Source: Enterobacter sp. RHBSTW-00994
GTDB lineage: Bacteria; Pseudomonadota; Gammaproteobacteria; Enterobacterales; Enterobacteriaceae
DNA: 64,000 bases
Assembly: GCF_013782625.1 (NCBI RefSeq)
Contig: NZ_CP056199.1
Location: forward strand, 1-64,000
Direction: 5' to 3'
Part shown: piece after piece, positions 32,864 through 42,046 of the stretch
How positions within the stretch are numbered: the stretch's first letter is position 1
Layout of the letters: the number at the start of each line of letters is the position of its first letter
Notes under the pieces: model-generated
What the model saw: only the letters and a program-made list of their open reading frames with translations
What the model was told of the DNA's origin: nothing
Database searches by the model: none
Made by a program: the position numbers and the translations under genes

Positions 32864-34192
32864 ATGTTTACCTTTCTGAAAACGCCCGTAAATGCCGCGC
32901 CGCTTGGCGATAAAACGGAAATCGACGCCCGTTACCGCTACTGGCGACGCCATATTCTGATCACCATTTGGCTCGGCTACGCGCTGTTCTATTTCACCCG
33001 CAAAAGCTTCAACGCCGCCGCACCAGAAATCCTCGCCAGCGGTGTGATGGTTCGTACCGACATTGGTCTGCTGGCGACGTTGTTTTACATCACTTACGGC
33101 CTGTCGAAGTTCTTCTCCGGCATCGTCAGCGACCGCTCCAACGCGCGTTACTTTATGGGGCTGGGGCTGATTGCGACGGGCGTGGTGAATATCCTGTTTG
33201 GCTTTTCCACGTCACTGTGGGCGTTTGCCCTGCTGTGGGCGCTGAACGCCTTTTTCCAGGGCTGGGGCGCGCCGGTATGCGCTCGTCTGCTCACAACCTG
33301 GTACTCCCGCAACGAGCGCGGGGGATGGTGGGCTGTCTGGAACACGGCGCATAACGTCGGTGGAGCGCTGATCCCGATGGTGGTGGGCGCGGCAGCACTG
33401 CACTACGGCTGGCGTGCGGGGATGATGATTGCTGGGGGGCTGGCGATTATCGCAGGGCTTTTCATCTGCTGGCGATTGCGCGACAGACCACAAACCGTGG
33501 GCCTGCCTGCGGTGGGTGACTGGCGACACGACGAAATGGAGATCGCCCAGCAGCAGGAAGGTGCAGGGCTGACACGCAAAGAAATTCTCACAAAATACGT
33601 GCTGAAGAATCCCTATATCTGGTTACTCTCCCTGTGCTATGTGCTGGTCTACGTGGTGCGTGCGGCGATCAACGACTGGGGCAATTTGTATATGTCTGAG
33701 ACGCTGGGTGTCGATCTGGTGACTGCCAACTCAGCCGTCACCATGTTTGAGCTGGGCGGGTTTATCGGTGCACTGGTGGCGGGCTGGGGATCGGATAAAT
33801 TGTTTAACGGCAATCGAGGCCCGATGAATTTAATCTTCGCCGCCGGGATTTTGCTTTCCGTCGGCTCCCTGTGGCTGATGCCGTTTGCCAGCTATGTGAT
33901 GCAGGCGGCGTGTTTCTTCACCACCGGTTTCTTCGTGTTTGGCCCACAGATGTTGATTGGTATGGCGGCGGCGGAGTGCTCGCACAAAGAGGCGGCGGGA
34001 GCAGCGACGGGGTTCGTTGGGCTGTTTGCTTATCTTGGGGCATCCCTTTCCGGCTGGCCGCTCGCGCGGGTGATCGATATCTGGCACTGGAGCGGGTTCT
34101 TCGCGGTGATTGCTATCGCGGCGGGGATTTCAGCATTGCTGCTGCTGCCGTTTTTGAACGCTCAGACGCCGCGCGCTGCCAGCGAAGCGTGA
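32864..34192 (+). CDS. uhpC: Hexose-phosphate sensor UhpC
   Basis: UhpC is an MFS protein used as a receptor: it binds external glucose-6-phosphate and activates UhpB. The 442-residue protein has 12 membrane segments and the organophosphate-antiporter motifs YFTRKSFN on TM1 and WGAPVCARLLTTWYSRNERGGWW. It is a paralogue of UhpT encoded two positions away. The final 142 bases before uhpT hold the uhpT promoter. Confidence 0.97.
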   Translation: MFTFLKTPVNAAPLGDKTEIDARYRYWRRHILITIWLGYALFYFTRKSFNAAAPEILASGVMVRTDIGLLATLFYITYGLSKFFSGIVSDRSNARYFMGLGLIATGVVNILFGFSTSLWAFALLWALNAFFQGWGAPVCARLLTTWYSRNERGGWWAVWNTAHNVGGALIPMVVGAAALHYGWRAGMMIAGGLAIIAGLFICWRLRDRPQTVGLPAVGDWRHDEMEIAQQQEGAGLTRKEILTKYVLKNPYIWLLSLCYVLVYVVRAAINDWGNLYMSETLGVDLVTANSAVTMFELGGFIGALVAGWGSDKLFNGNRGPMNLIFAAGILLSVGSLWLMPFASYVMQAACFFTTGFFVFGPQMLIGMAAAECSHKEAAGAATGFVGLFAYLGASLSGWPLARVIDIWHWSGFFAVIAIAAGISALLLLPFLNAQTPRAASEA

Positions 34193-34277
34193 TACGCCTC
34201 ACCTTTTTGCCCCGAGTGGCGAAAAACTAAGAAATTTTCCCGGTTTCACCTGGACGCTGTCTCAGGCGTCTCTCCCG

Positions 34278-34321
34278 GCTGATTTTTACAATGCCTGCCA
34301 TTCGCAGGTATAAAAATCAGC
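34278..34321. promoter_or_regulatory. uhpT promoter embedded in a palindrome
   Basis: GCTGATTTTTA (34278-34288) and TAAAAATCAGC (34311-34321) are perfect 11-base inverted arms, with an inner CCTGC/GCAGG stem. A -10 hexamer TACAAT at 34287-34292 overlaps the end of the left arm, so transcription would start near 34299 and the mRNA would hold only the right part. UhpA and CRP sites are expected further upstream in 34193-34277 but I cannot fix them. Confidence 0.55.
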
Positions 34322-34334
34322 TCAGGAGCAAACC

Positions 34335-35732
34335 ATGCTGGCCTTCCTCAACCAGGTGCGCAAACCAACCCTGGATCTGCCGCTCGATGTGCGGCGCAAA
34401 ATGTGGTTCAAACCGTTCATGCAGTCCTATCTGGTGGTCTTCATCGGCTACCTGACCATGTACCTGATCCGCAAAAACTTTAACATCGCGCAGAACGACA
34501 TGATCTCAACCTACGGGTTAAGCATGACGCAACTGGGGATGATTGGCCTGGGCTTCTCCATCACTTACGGTGTGGGGAAAACGCTGGTTTCCTACTATGC
34601 TGACGGCAAAAACACCAAGCAATTCCTGCCGTTTATGCTGATCCTCTCCGCTATCTGTATGCTCGGTTTCAGCGCCAGCATGGGTGCGGGTTCCGTTAGC
34701 CTGTTTATGATGATCGCTTTCTATGCCCTGAGCGGTTTCTTCCAGAGTACCGGCGGGTCATGCAGTTACTCTACCATCACCAAATGGACGCCACGCCGTA
34801 AGCGCGGGTCTTACCTCGGCATGTGGAACATCTCCCATAACCTCGGTGGGGCAGGTGCGGCGGGTGTGGCGCTGTTTGGTGCGAACTATCTGTTCGATGG
34901 CCATGTGATCGGCATGTTTATCTTCCCGTCGATTATCGCCCTGATTGTCGGCTTTATCGGCCTGCGCTTCGGCAGTGACTCCCCGGAATCTTACGGACTG
35001 GGTAAAGCCGAAGAGTTGTTTGATGAAGAGATTAGCGAAGAAGATAAAGAAGCTGAAAATGAGTCGATGACCAAATGGCAGATCTTTGTTGAGTACGTAC
35101 TGAAAAACAAAGTTATCTGGCTGCTCTGCTTCTCAAACATCTTCTTGTACGTGGTGCGTATCGGTATAGACCAGTGGTCTACCGTGTATGCCTTCCAGGA
35201 GTTGAAGCTCTCTAAAGAGGTGGCGATTCAGGGCTTTACCCTGTTTGAAGTGGGGGCGCTGGTCGGCACGCTGCTGTGGGGCTGGCTCTCTGATCTCGCC
35301 AATGGTCGTCGTGCGCTGGTGGCCTGTATTGCCCTGGCACTCATTATCGCGACGCTGGGCATTTATCAGCATGCCAGCAACCAGTATGTCTACCTGGCGT
35401 CCCTGTTTGCGCTCGGTTTCCTGGTGTTTGGCCCGCAGCTGTTGATCGGTGTTGCGGCGGTTGGCTTTGTACCGAAAAAAGCGATCGGTGCAGCCGATGG
35501 GATTAAGGGGACATTCGCTTATCTGATTGGTGACAGCTTCGCTAAGCTGGGTCTGGGGATGATCGCCGACGGCACGCCGATTTTCGGCCTCACTGGCTGG
35601 GCGGGTACGTTTGCTGCGCTGGATGCGGCAGCCATCGGCTGTATCATCCTGATGGCGATGGTCGCGGTGCTTGAAGAACGTAAGATCCGCCGCGAAAACC
35701 GTGCGCAGAAGCAGAGATTGAAAGCAGCCTGA
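34335..35732 (+). CDS. uhpT: Hexose-6-phosphate:phosphate antiporter UhpT
   Basis: UhpT exchanges external sugar phosphates for internal phosphate and is also the entry route of fosfomycin. The 465-residue MFS protein has 12 membrane segments. It shows the conserved N-terminal [28 protein letters not shown] and [15 protein letters not shown] on TM1, with Arg46-type residues for phosphate binding. A ribosome site CAGGAG precedes the ATG. A strong terminator follows. Confidence 0.98.
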   Translation: MLAFLNQVRKPTLDLPLDVRRKMWFKPFMQSYLVVFIGYLTMYLIRKNFNIAQNDMISTYGLSMTQLGMIGLGFSITYGVGKTLVSYYADGKNTKQFLPFMLILSAICMLGFSASMGAGSVSLFMMIAFYALSGFFQSTGGSCSYSTITKWTPRRKRGSYLGMWNISHNLGGAGAAGVALFGANYLFDGHVIGMFIFPSIIALIVGFIGLRFGSDSPESYGLGKAEELFDEEISEEDKEAENESMTKWQIFVEYVLKNKVIWLLCFSNIFLYVVRIGIDQWSTVYAFQELKLSKEVAIQGFTLFEVGALVGTLLWGWLSDLANGRRALVACIALALIIATLGIYQHASNQYVYLASLFALGFLVFGPQLLIGVAAVGFVPKKAIGAADGIKGTFAYLIGDSFAKLGLGMIADGTPIFGLTGWAGTFAALDAAAIGCIILMAMVAVLEERKIRRENRAQKQRLKAA

Positions 35733-35750
35733 GTGTGTAGGTAACTTTTT

Positions 35751-35775
35751 GCCCGGCGTGATGCCGGGCTTTTTT
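35751..35775 (+). terminator. Intrinsic terminator of uhpT
   Basis: GCCCGGC and GCCGGGC pair around GTGAT and are followed by six T residues. The T-run touches the stop codon of the convergent LysR gene. Confidence 0.9.
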
Positions 35776-36679
35776 ATTGCTGCCGCCCACTCGTCTCCAG
35801 CAACAACTCCCTTAGCCACACCTGCGCTGGGTTACGGTGCGTCCGTCCGTGCCAGGACATGCTTTTGGTAAATCCGGCTACCTGAACAGGCGTGTCACAC
35901 ACAAACATTCCCGTTCGGTTTTCCGCCATCCTCTCCGGTACAACGGCAATCATATCGCTGATCGCCAGCACCTCCGGCAGCACTAAAAAGCTGCTTACGG
36001 ACAGTCCCACATGCCGCGCTCGCCCAATTGTGGCCAGTGCGTCGTCAGTTACGCCGTGAAAACTCTCGCCCTCATAAGAAACCAGCACATGCTCCAGGGC
36101 GCAAAAGCGATCGAGCGTCAGCGGTTTTCCTGCGTCCGGGTGATCGGCGCGCATCATGCAGACGTACCGTTCATCGTAAAGTGCGCGGCTGTGGAGTTCA
36201 TCGGGCGTGGTGTGCGGCGTCAGCAGGGCGAGGTCGATTTTCCCCTGCTCAAGCTGGGTGACGAGGCGCTCCGGCTCTACCGGCACTACGCGCACCCGGA
36301 TGTGCGGGGCTTGCACTTTAAGCGCGGCGATAAACGGCACAATCACCGCGCGCAGGGCGTAGTCGGTAGCGGCAAGAGTAAAGGCCAGGTTTGCCGTGAG
36401 CGGATCAAATGCTACGGGCTGCAACAGGAGGTCGATATCCGCCAGAATGCGTTTTACCGGAGCCGCCAGTCCTTCCGCACGAGTGGTGGGCACAATGCCG
36501 TGTGGCACACGAATAAACAACGGGTCGTCGAAGTAGTCCCGCAGACGGTTAAGCATGCCGCTAACCGCAGGTTGGGTCAGGGCAAGACGTGCTGCTGCGC
36601 GGGTGACGCTGCGTTCATCCAGCAATGCGTCCAGTGTTTTCAGTAAGTTAAGATCCAGCGTGCGGAGATCGGCTTTCAT
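35774..36679 (-). CDS. LysR-family transcriptional regulator
   Basis: The 301-residue protein has an N-terminal helix-turn-helix (RSVTRAAARLALTQPAVSGMLNRLRDYF, about 22-50) and a two-lobed PBP2-type effector domain. The start MKADLRTLDLNLLKTLDALLDE resembles the NodD/NahR-like subgroup that senses aromatic or small organic acids, but the ligand and targets are unknown. It occupies the place where E. coli has adeD/adeQ genes, and points away from yicN. Confidence 0.85.
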   Translation of the reverse strand: MKADLRTLDLNLLKTLDALLDERSVTRAAARLALTQPAVSGMLNRLRDYFDDPLFIRVPHGIVPTTRAEGLAAPVKRILADIDLLLQPVAFDPLTANLAFTLAATDYALRAVIVPFIAALKVQAPHIRVRVVPVEPERLVTQLEQGKIDLALLTPHTTPDELHSRALYDERYVCMMRADHPDAGKPLTLDRFCALEHVLVSYEGESFHGVTDDALATIGRARHVGLSVSSFLVLPEVLAISDMIAVVPERMAENRTGMFVCDTPVQVAGFTKSMSWHGRTHRNPAQVWLRELLLETSGRQQ

Positions 36680-36778
36680 GTCGTTATTCCACCTTTTTTC
36701 AGTTCACTATTATGGTGTTGCCTGCTGTCGACGCTCTGCGTTTCCCGCTATGATGAGCGGCTAATTTAAGGAGAGTGC

Positions 36779-37231
36779 ATGGTCTGGATAATGCTGGCTA
36801 CCCTCGCGGTGGTGTTCGTGGTCGGATTTCGTATCCTGACGTCTGATTCCCGCCGGGCGATCAAACGATTAAGCGAGCGTCTGGGGATCACCCCGGTTCC
36901 GGTGGAGTCGATGATCGACCAGTTTGGTAAAACGCCAGGCAATGAGTTTATCCGCTACCTTGAGCGTCCGGACGAAGCCCATCTGCAAAACGCCGCGCAG
37001 GTGCTGCTGATCTGGCAGGTCTGTATTGTCGACGGCAGTGAAGAGAATCTGCACACCTGGCATCGACTGTTACGTAAAGCCCGCCTCGCCGCACCTGTCA
37101 CCGATGCACAAATCCGCCTGACGCTCGGTTTTATGCGCGAAATGGACCCTGATCCGCAGGAGCTAAATGCCTTCCAGCTCCGTTACAACCAACTTTTTCT
37201 GCCTGAAGATGGTGTCTTCTTTTTACACTGA
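36779..37231 (+). CDS. yicN: YicN family protein (DUF1198)
   Basis: The 150-residue product matches E. coli YicN in length and in its start MVWIMLATLAVVFVVGFRILTSDSRRAIKRLSERL. One N-terminal membrane anchor (about 2-22) is followed by a soluble helical domain. Function is unknown. AAGGAGAG precedes the ATG. Its TGA stop is followed two bases later by a 15-base palindrome. Confidence 0.93.
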   Translation: MVWIMLATLAVVFVVGFRILTSDSRRAIKRLSERLGITPVPVESMIDQFGKTPGNEFIRYLERPDEAHLQNAAQVLLIWQVCIVDGSEENLHTWHRLLRKARLAAPVTDAQIRLTLGFMREMDPDPQELNAFQLRYNQLFLPEDGVFFLH

Positions 37232-37232
37232 T

Positions 37233-37260
37233 ATCACGAATCGTGATGAAGGGTATAAAG
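37233..37260 (+). promoter_or_regulatory. Operator-like palindrome and promoter of the SRPBCC gene
   Basis: ATCACGA-A-TCGTGAT (37233-37247) is a perfect palindrome with 7-base arms. A TATAAA -10 candidate lies just downstream in GGGTATAAAG. A repressor bound here would block the promoter. The binder is unknown; the LysR product at 35774-36679 is one candidate. Confidence 0.5.
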
Positions 37261-37297
37261 TATCGTCATTAGATTTATACCACTCCCGGGCGCAACA

Positions 37298-37326
37298 TCA
37301 CCTCATCAAACAACACGACGAGGTGA
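37298..37326 (+). promoter_or_regulatory. Hairpin sequestering the ribosome site of the SRPBCC gene
   Basis: TCACCTC (37298-37304) is the exact complement of GAGGTGA (37320-37326), which is the Shine-Dalgarno for the ATG at 37330. Two more pairs (TC/GA at 37306-37307 and 37317-37318) extend the stem past one mismatch. The ribosome site would thus be closed in the free mRNA, so translation may be temperature- or factor-controlled. Confidence 0.6.
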
Positions 37327-37329
37327 ACC

Positions 37330-37857
37330 ATGAAACAAGCCGCCATTATCTGGCCGAATGACTATCTGCCAGGCACAACCGATAACTTTGCATCGAACGA
37401 AATTATTGTTGCAGGGCTAACCGCCCGCGAGGTGTGGGCGCAGCTTAACGACACCACTTTGTGGCCGGGCTACTACCGCAACGCTGAAGACATTCGTTTC
37501 CACGATGGTAGCGGACCCGAACTGAGCGCGAACGCTCGCTTTCGCTTCACCACCTTTGGCTTCCCGGTTGATGCGCAGGTGACAGAATATGTTCCGCCTG
37601 TTGACGGTGAAGCGGCGCGTATTGCCTGGCATGGCTGGGTCGAAGGTGATGCGAACGCACGTCTTGACGTTATCCACGCCTGGCTGTTTGACGATTTGCC
37701 AGGTAACCGCGTGCGTATCCTGACTCAGGAATCCCAGAAAGGTGTTCCGGCGCAGGAATTAGCGCGTACTGTGCCAAACCCGATGATTAACGGACATCAG
37801 GCGTGGATCGTTGGGCTGGCGAATGCAGCGATGAAAGAAAAGTTGTCAAAACGTTAA
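37330..37857 (+). CDS. SRPBCC-domain protein
   Basis: The 175-residue protein has an SRPBCC/START-like helix-grip fold: an N-terminal beta strand, the segment REVWAQLNDTTLWPGYYRNAEDIRF (about 35-60), a long curved sheet and a C-terminal helix MINGHQAWIVGLANAAMKEKL. These folds bind hydrophobic ligands or act in polyketide-like chemistry, but no role is known here. It lies between yicN and nepI and has its own promoter and a ribosome-site hairpin. Confidence 0.75.
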   Translation: MKQAAIIWPNDYLPGTTDNFASNEIIVAGLTAREVWAQLNDTTLWPGYYRNAEDIRFHDGSGPELSANARFRFTTFGFPVDAQVTEYVPPVDGEAARIAWHGWVEGDANARLDVIHAWLFDDLPGNRVRILTQESQKGVPAQELARTVPNPMINGHQAWIVGLANAAMKEKLSKR

Positions 37858-37922
37858 ATTCGTCACACTTATGATGATAAACTGCGCGACTTTTCCGCAC
37901 GTTTTTATCCTCAGGTGACGCC

Positions 37923-39113
37923 ATGACAGAACATATCCAGCCCACAACCAGACCGCAGACCAAAGAGGTTTCACGCCCTAACTGGTCGGCGGTTTTCTCC
38001 GTGGCATTCTGCGTTGCCTGCCTGATTACCGTTGAATTTCTGCCGGTGAGCCTGCTGACGCCCATGGCGCAGGATTTGGGCATTTCAGAAGGTGTGGCGG
38101 GTCAGTCCGTTACGGTGACCGCATTTGTGGCGATGTTTGCCAGTCTGTTTATTACCCAGGTGATTGGCACTGTCGATCGCCGCAAAGTGGTTATCCTTTT
38201 CAGCGTACTGCTGACGCTCTCCTGCCTGCTGGTCTCTTTTGCCAATAACTTCACGCTGTTGCTGCTCGGTCGGGCGTGCCTGGGACTGGGATTAGGTGGC
38301 TTCTGGGCGATGTCCGCGTCGCTCACCATGCGCCTCGTTCCTGCGCGGACTGTACCAAAAGCCCTGTCCGTCATCTTTGGCGCGGTCTCTATTGCACTGG
38401 TGATTGCCGCGCCGTTGGGCAGTTTCCTCGGCGGGATTATAGGCTGGCGTAACGTCTTTAACGCGGCGGCGGTGATGGGGTTCCTCTGTATTATCTGGGT
38501 GTGGAAAGCGCTGCCGTCCCTGCCGGGAGAAGCCGCGCATCACAAACAGAACATGTTTAGTCTGCTGAAACGTCCCGGCGTACTGGCGGGCATGAGCGCC
38601 ATCTTTATGGCCTTTGCCGGGCAATTTGCCTTCTTCACTTATATTCGCCCGGTGTTTATGACCATGGCGGGTTTTGATGTCGACGGCCTGACGCTGGTGC
38701 TGCTGAGTTTCGGTATTGCCAGTTTTGTCGGCACATCGTTGTCATCCCAGTTCCTGAAACATTCCCTGAAAGTGGCTCTGGCGGGGGCGCCGTTAGTGCT
38801 GGCGATCAGTGCCGCGGTGCTGGTGCTGTGGGGCAGCGATAAGTGGGTGGCGTCCGCTATCGCGATTATCTGGGGCTTTGCGTTCGCCCTTGTGCCGGTG
38901 GGTTGGTCAACGTGGATCACCCGATCGCTTGCCGATCAGGCGGAAAAAGCCGGGTCGATTCAGGTGGCTGTGATCCAGCTCGCGAACACCTGCGGTGCGG
39001 CGGTGGGGGGTGTAGCGCTAGACCATATTGGGCTTACGTCACCGCTGGTGATTTCCGGTACGCTGATGCTGCTGACGGCGCTGCTGGTGGCGGGTAAGGT
39101 TAAAGCAAAGTAG
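37923..39113 (+). CDS. nepI: Purine ribonucleoside efflux pump NepI
   Basis: NepI exports inosine, guanosine and 6-mercaptopurine-type nucleosides by proton antiport. The 396-residue MFS protein begins with a hydrophilic segment then [38 protein letters not shown], closely matching E. coli NepI (YicM). Twelve membrane segments are evident. A REP-like palindrome lies just after the stop, and yicL converges. Confidence 0.95.
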   Translation: MTEHIQPTTRPQTKEVSRPNWSAVFSVAFCVACLITVEFLPVSLLTPMAQDLGISEGVAGQSVTVTAFVAMFASLFITQVIGTVDRRKVVILFSVLLTLSCLLVSFANNFTLLLLGRACLGLGLGGFWAMSASLTMRLVPARTVPKALSVIFGAVSIALVIAAPLGSFLGGIIGWRNVFNAAAVMGFLCIIWVWKALPSLPGEAAHHKQNMFSLLKRPGVLAGMSAIFMAFAGQFAFFTYIRPVFMTMAGFDVDGLTLVLLSFGIASFVGTSLSSQFLKHSLKVALAGAPLVLAISAAVLVLWGSDKWVASAIAIIWGFAFALVPVGWSTWITRSLADQAEKAGSIQVAVIQLANTCGAAVGGVALDHIGLTSPLVISGTLMLLTALLVAGKVKAK

Positions 39114-39120
39114 TGGCTTT

Positions 39121-39156
39121 CTCCCTCTCCCGTGGGAGAGGGGCGGGGTGAGGGCA
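39121..39156. repeat. REP-like palindrome between nepI and yicL
   Basis: CCCTCTCCC and GGGAGAGGG pair around GT and are followed by GCGGGGTGAGGGCA, a tail typical of this repeat class in enterobacteria. It lies between convergent genes and could serve as a transcript barrier. Confidence 0.75.
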
Positions 39157-39161
39157 TCAGG

Positions 39162-40067
39162 CTACGCCGATGTCTGAACCCGTCTTCTCGAATCCATCGA
39201 AATCAACACCACTGACGACACAATCAGCAGCGTGCCCAGCCAGTCCGGCAGGGTGAACGCCACGCCCAGCAGAATCACCGACAGCAACGCGCTACTCAGC
39301 GGCTCGGCACAGCTCAGAATGCTCGCCTTCGGCCCGCCAATCATCTGCGCACCTTTCAGATACAGACTGAATGTCAGTGCAGTACCGATGACCACCAGAT
39401 AGAAGAATGCCAGCAGCAGACTACCGTCGATCACAAAGGTCGTGCCACGTCCGGCGTAGAACGGCGTGAGCATGAGTCCTGCCAGCAACATGCTCCAGCC
39501 AACAATCGGCAGCGTGCCGTAGCGGGCAATCAGCGCGGAAGGGTAGGTGGTATAAAACGCTGCCGCAAAAGCCGAAGCAATGCCGAAGAAAAGCGCCGCT
39601 GGTGAAATAGAGAGCGAGGTTGGGTCGCCATGGGTTACCAGTAAAAATGTCCCGATGAGCGACGTTAAAATTGCAGACAGTACAAAAATGCCGGGCCGTT
39701 TTTTACGGGCCAGCGCAAACCACGCCACGATAATCGTCGGAGAGAGGAATTGCAGGACGGTAGCGGTGGCTGCATTGGATTTTTCAATCGTCAGCAGGAA
39801 GGTGAGCTGTACGGTCAGTGCGCCGACGAGCGAGAAAATCAGCAGGCTAATGGCATCTTTGCGGTTTTTGATGACCGAGAAAATCTTGTCGCCGTGAACG
39901 AAGGAGAGTGTCAGCAAAATCACGCCGGTAAACAGCAGGCGGATCATGGTCAGGTAAGGCGACGAAATATGGCTTTTCTCCATGATGTACTGCGCACAAA
40001 CCCCTGAACTTCCCCATAAAACGGCGGCGATCAGGACGTTCAGCATCCCTTTACGTGTGGAACCCAT
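39162..40067 (-). CDS. yicL: EamA-family inner-membrane transporter YicL
   Basis: The 301-residue protein starts [30 protein letters not shown], nearly identical to E. coli YicL. Ten hydrophobic segments form two EamA halves of a drug/metabolite exporter. Its substrate is unknown. It is convergent with nepI. Confidence 0.95.
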   Translation of the reverse strand: MGSTRKGMLNVLIAAVLWGSSGVCAQYIMEKSHISSPYLTMIRLLFTGVILLTLSFVHGDKIFSVIKNRKDAISLLIFSLVGALTVQLTFLLTIEKSNAATATVLQFLSPTIIVAWFALARKKRPGIFVLSAILTSLIGTFLLVTHGDPTSLSISPAALFFGIASAFAAAFYTTYPSALIARYGTLPIVGWSMLLAGLMLTPFYAGRGTTFVIDGSLLLAFFYLVVIGTALTFSLYLKGAQMIGGPKASILSCAEPLSSALLSVILLGVAFTLPDWLGTLLIVSSVVLISMDSRRRVQTSA

Positions 40068-40140
40068 GTACTCCCCTGCTATCTGTTGTCGTTAATTCGG
40101 TCAACAGCATAGCATGATAGCGAGCGACCTGATGTTCTCA

Positions 40141-40170
40141 CCCTGGCTCTCTCCCACGGGGAGAGAGGGC
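40141..40170. repeat. REP-like palindrome near yicL
   Basis: CCCTGGCTCTCTCCC and GGGGAGAGAGGGC form an imperfect stem with arms of the same C/T- and G/A-rich type as the other repeats of this window. It lies between yicL and the porin terminator. Confidence 0.6.
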
Positions 40171-40178
40171 AAACACTC

Positions 40179-40206
40179 AAAACGGCAACGCAACGTTGCC
40201 GTTTTG
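40179..40206 (-). terminator. Palindromic terminator of the porin gene
   Basis: AAAACGGCAACG and CGTTGCCGTTTT form a perfect 12-base stem around CAA, eight bases after the porin stop. The U residues are inside the stem, as in bidirectional terminators. Confidence 0.75.
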
Positions 40207-40214
40207 CTTTTACC

Positions 40215-41594
40215 TTAGAACCACGCCTCCCACATCGCGCCAACGTTGAAATCGTCGAGCGTCTGGTCGTCAGTGCCGTTCACACGTGCAGTATGTGCGT
40301 TATCCACTTTGCCGCCGGTGACGTAGAAGCGCAGCATTGGACGGAATTCCGGGCCCATGGCGATAGAGACGTTTTGTGACAGCGTCAGCTTCCAGCCTTT
40401 GTTATCGCCGCCGTTGTCATAGTCAACGTGCTGCCAGCCCGCTTCCAGCCAGGTGGAGTGGACGTCGTTCCACCAGTGCATCGGACGTACAATGGCATTG
40501 TAGTTTTTGCGATTTTCGCTCTTATCACGGCTGTTGTCGTAGTCGTGGAAGGCGAGGATGTACTCCACCTGCGTCTGCGGGGTGAATTTATGCAGCCCTT
40601 CGAAGCTGGCGTATACCGTGGTCAGATCCTCGGTTTTGTTGAATACGCTGTTGTCCGAGTTATCTGAGTAACGGGCAATCACCTTGTTCACGCCGCTGTC
40701 GTTGGTATGGCTCAGCACCACGCCGCCCTGCCAGGCATTCAGACGTTCGTCGCTCTCAACCGCTTTTGAGTCAAAGCCGTAGTTGGCGTATAGCTCCAGA
40801 TCCAGTGGCCCAATTTTCATGCCGTGGATTTTAGAGGTAGCCGCGTAGTTGCCTTTGTCGCCAGTGCCGGAACCACCGGTACAGGTAATGCGTGACGGGT
40901 TCGCTTCGTCTTCCATCACTTCTGGGCTACAGGATTCGACGGCGGCAACGGTGGCGACATCAAATTGCACGCCGCCGATGTCAAAGTTTTTCACCCCGGC
41001 GCCCTGGCCGTCGTGGTTCATCCAGAAGTAGTCGTTGATGCCCTGTTGTGGACGCTGGTGGAAGTCACGCCCCGCCCAGAAATAGGCATTCCGGTTGGAC
41101 TCCAGCAGGTTAGTCACACCCGCGTAGGCTTTTTTCAGGTTAACTTCGTCGCCCCAGTGGTCAATCATCACGTTGATATCCCAGATCGCGCCATTGTCGC
41201 CTTTGAACGCTTTGGAGAGCTGGAATTCGCCACCGTTGCCTTCGTTACCCAGACGGCCAATAGCGGATGCGCCGTTGTAGGAGCCGTCTACAGCCACATA
41301 TTTCTGATCGGCTGCCTGGAAGTGCGCACCGTAGCGGGCATAGCCAGTGAATTTAATACCAAATGGAATTGCCATATCCGGAGATTGCGCCGCACTTTGT
41401 GGCTCGGTGACGACGTCTGCTTTTTTCGCGACCGCAGCATCCATTTTTGCCTGGCGGTCTGCGAGGGCTTTATCCACCGCTTTGGCCACAATGGCGTCGA
41501 TTTGCTCCTGCGTGAATTCTTGCGCAAATACAGAAATAGGGCAAAGCGCGGCGATAACCGCCATTGTTAATGGAAGTTTTTTTATCATGTTCAT
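40215..41594 (-). CDS. LamB-family carbohydrate-specific outer-membrane porin
   Basis: The 459-residue protein has a signal peptide cut after ISVFA and a short coiled-coil region (EFTQEQIDAIVAKAVDKALADRQ) also found in BglH and ScrY-type porins. A maltoporin-like 18-strand barrel follows, starting at PFGIKFTGYARYGAHF. It ends in FNVGAMWEAWF, with the C-terminal Phe needed for Bam-mediated assembly. It is the last gene of the beta-glucoside PTS cluster and likely lets oligosaccharides cross the outer membrane. The 143-base gap upstream may hold a second promoter. Confidence 0.9.
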   Translation of the reverse strand: MNMIKKLPLTMAVIAALCPISVFAQEFTQEQIDAIVAKAVDKALADRQAKMDAAVAKKADVVTEPQSAAQSPDMAIPFGIKFTGYARYGAHFQAADQKYVAVDGSYNGASAIGRLGNEGNGGEFQLSKAFKGDNGAIWDINVMIDHWGDEVNLKKAYAGVTNLLESNRNAYFWAGRDFHQRPQQGINDYFWMNHDGQGAGVKNFDIGGVQFDVATVAAVESCSPEVMEDEANPSRITCTGGSGTGDKGNYAATSKIHGMKIGPLDLELYANYGFDSKAVESDERLNAWQGGVVLSHTNDSGVNKVIARYSDNSDNSVFNKTEDLTTVYASFEGLHKFTPQTQVEYILAFHDYDNSRDKSENRKNYNAIVRPMHWWNDVHSTWLEAGWQHVDYDNGGDNKGWKLTLSQNVSIAMGPEFRPMLRFYVTGGKVDNAHTARVNGTDDQTLDDFNVGAMWEAWF

Positions 41595-41737
41595 GGTTAT
41601 CTCAATATAGTTTAATTTTATTCAGACAATAACCACCCGGTTCCGATCTGACAGAATATGTCGCTATCATCAGAACAAGTTGATTTATATTTTATAGGTA
41701 CAGAGGTTCTACATTAACGTTACGATTTCTCCATATA

Positions 41738-42040
41738 TTATCTCTGGTAAAGATGAATAATCTCTTCGGATAATTCACGGGCTAACAGTGAATTCATTAA
41801 ATGATCCTGGGCGTGCACCATAATTAACGTCATCGGCTGGCGGGCTTCGCCTGCATCCTGCTCAATCAGTTTGGTTTGCATATGGTGCGCGTGCCGCGCG
41901 TAGCCATCCGCTTCACGCAGCAGGTTTTTCGCTTCATCAAGGTTGCCCTGACGCGCAGCGTGCAGGGCTTCAAAGCACAGGCTACGCGACTGGCCGGCGT
42001 TGACGATAATTTCCATTACAGCTTCTTCTAATGCGATCAT
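41738..42040 (-). CDS. PTS lactose/cellobiose-type IIA component
   Basis: The 100-residue all-helical IIA protein passes phosphate from HPr to the IIB component at 44790-45110. The phosphorylated histidine is in the family motif VHAQDHLMNSLL (about residue 77), and the trimer-core Asp lies in the same helix. It starts six bases upstream of the phospho-beta-glucosidase stop, as part of one operon. Confidence 0.93.
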   Translation of the reverse strand: MIALEEAVMEIIVNAGQSRSLCFEALHAARQGNLDEAKNLLREADGYARHAHHMQTKLIEQDAGEARQPMTLIMVHAQDHLMNSLLARELSEEIIHLYQR

Positions 42041-42046
42041 GATGGA

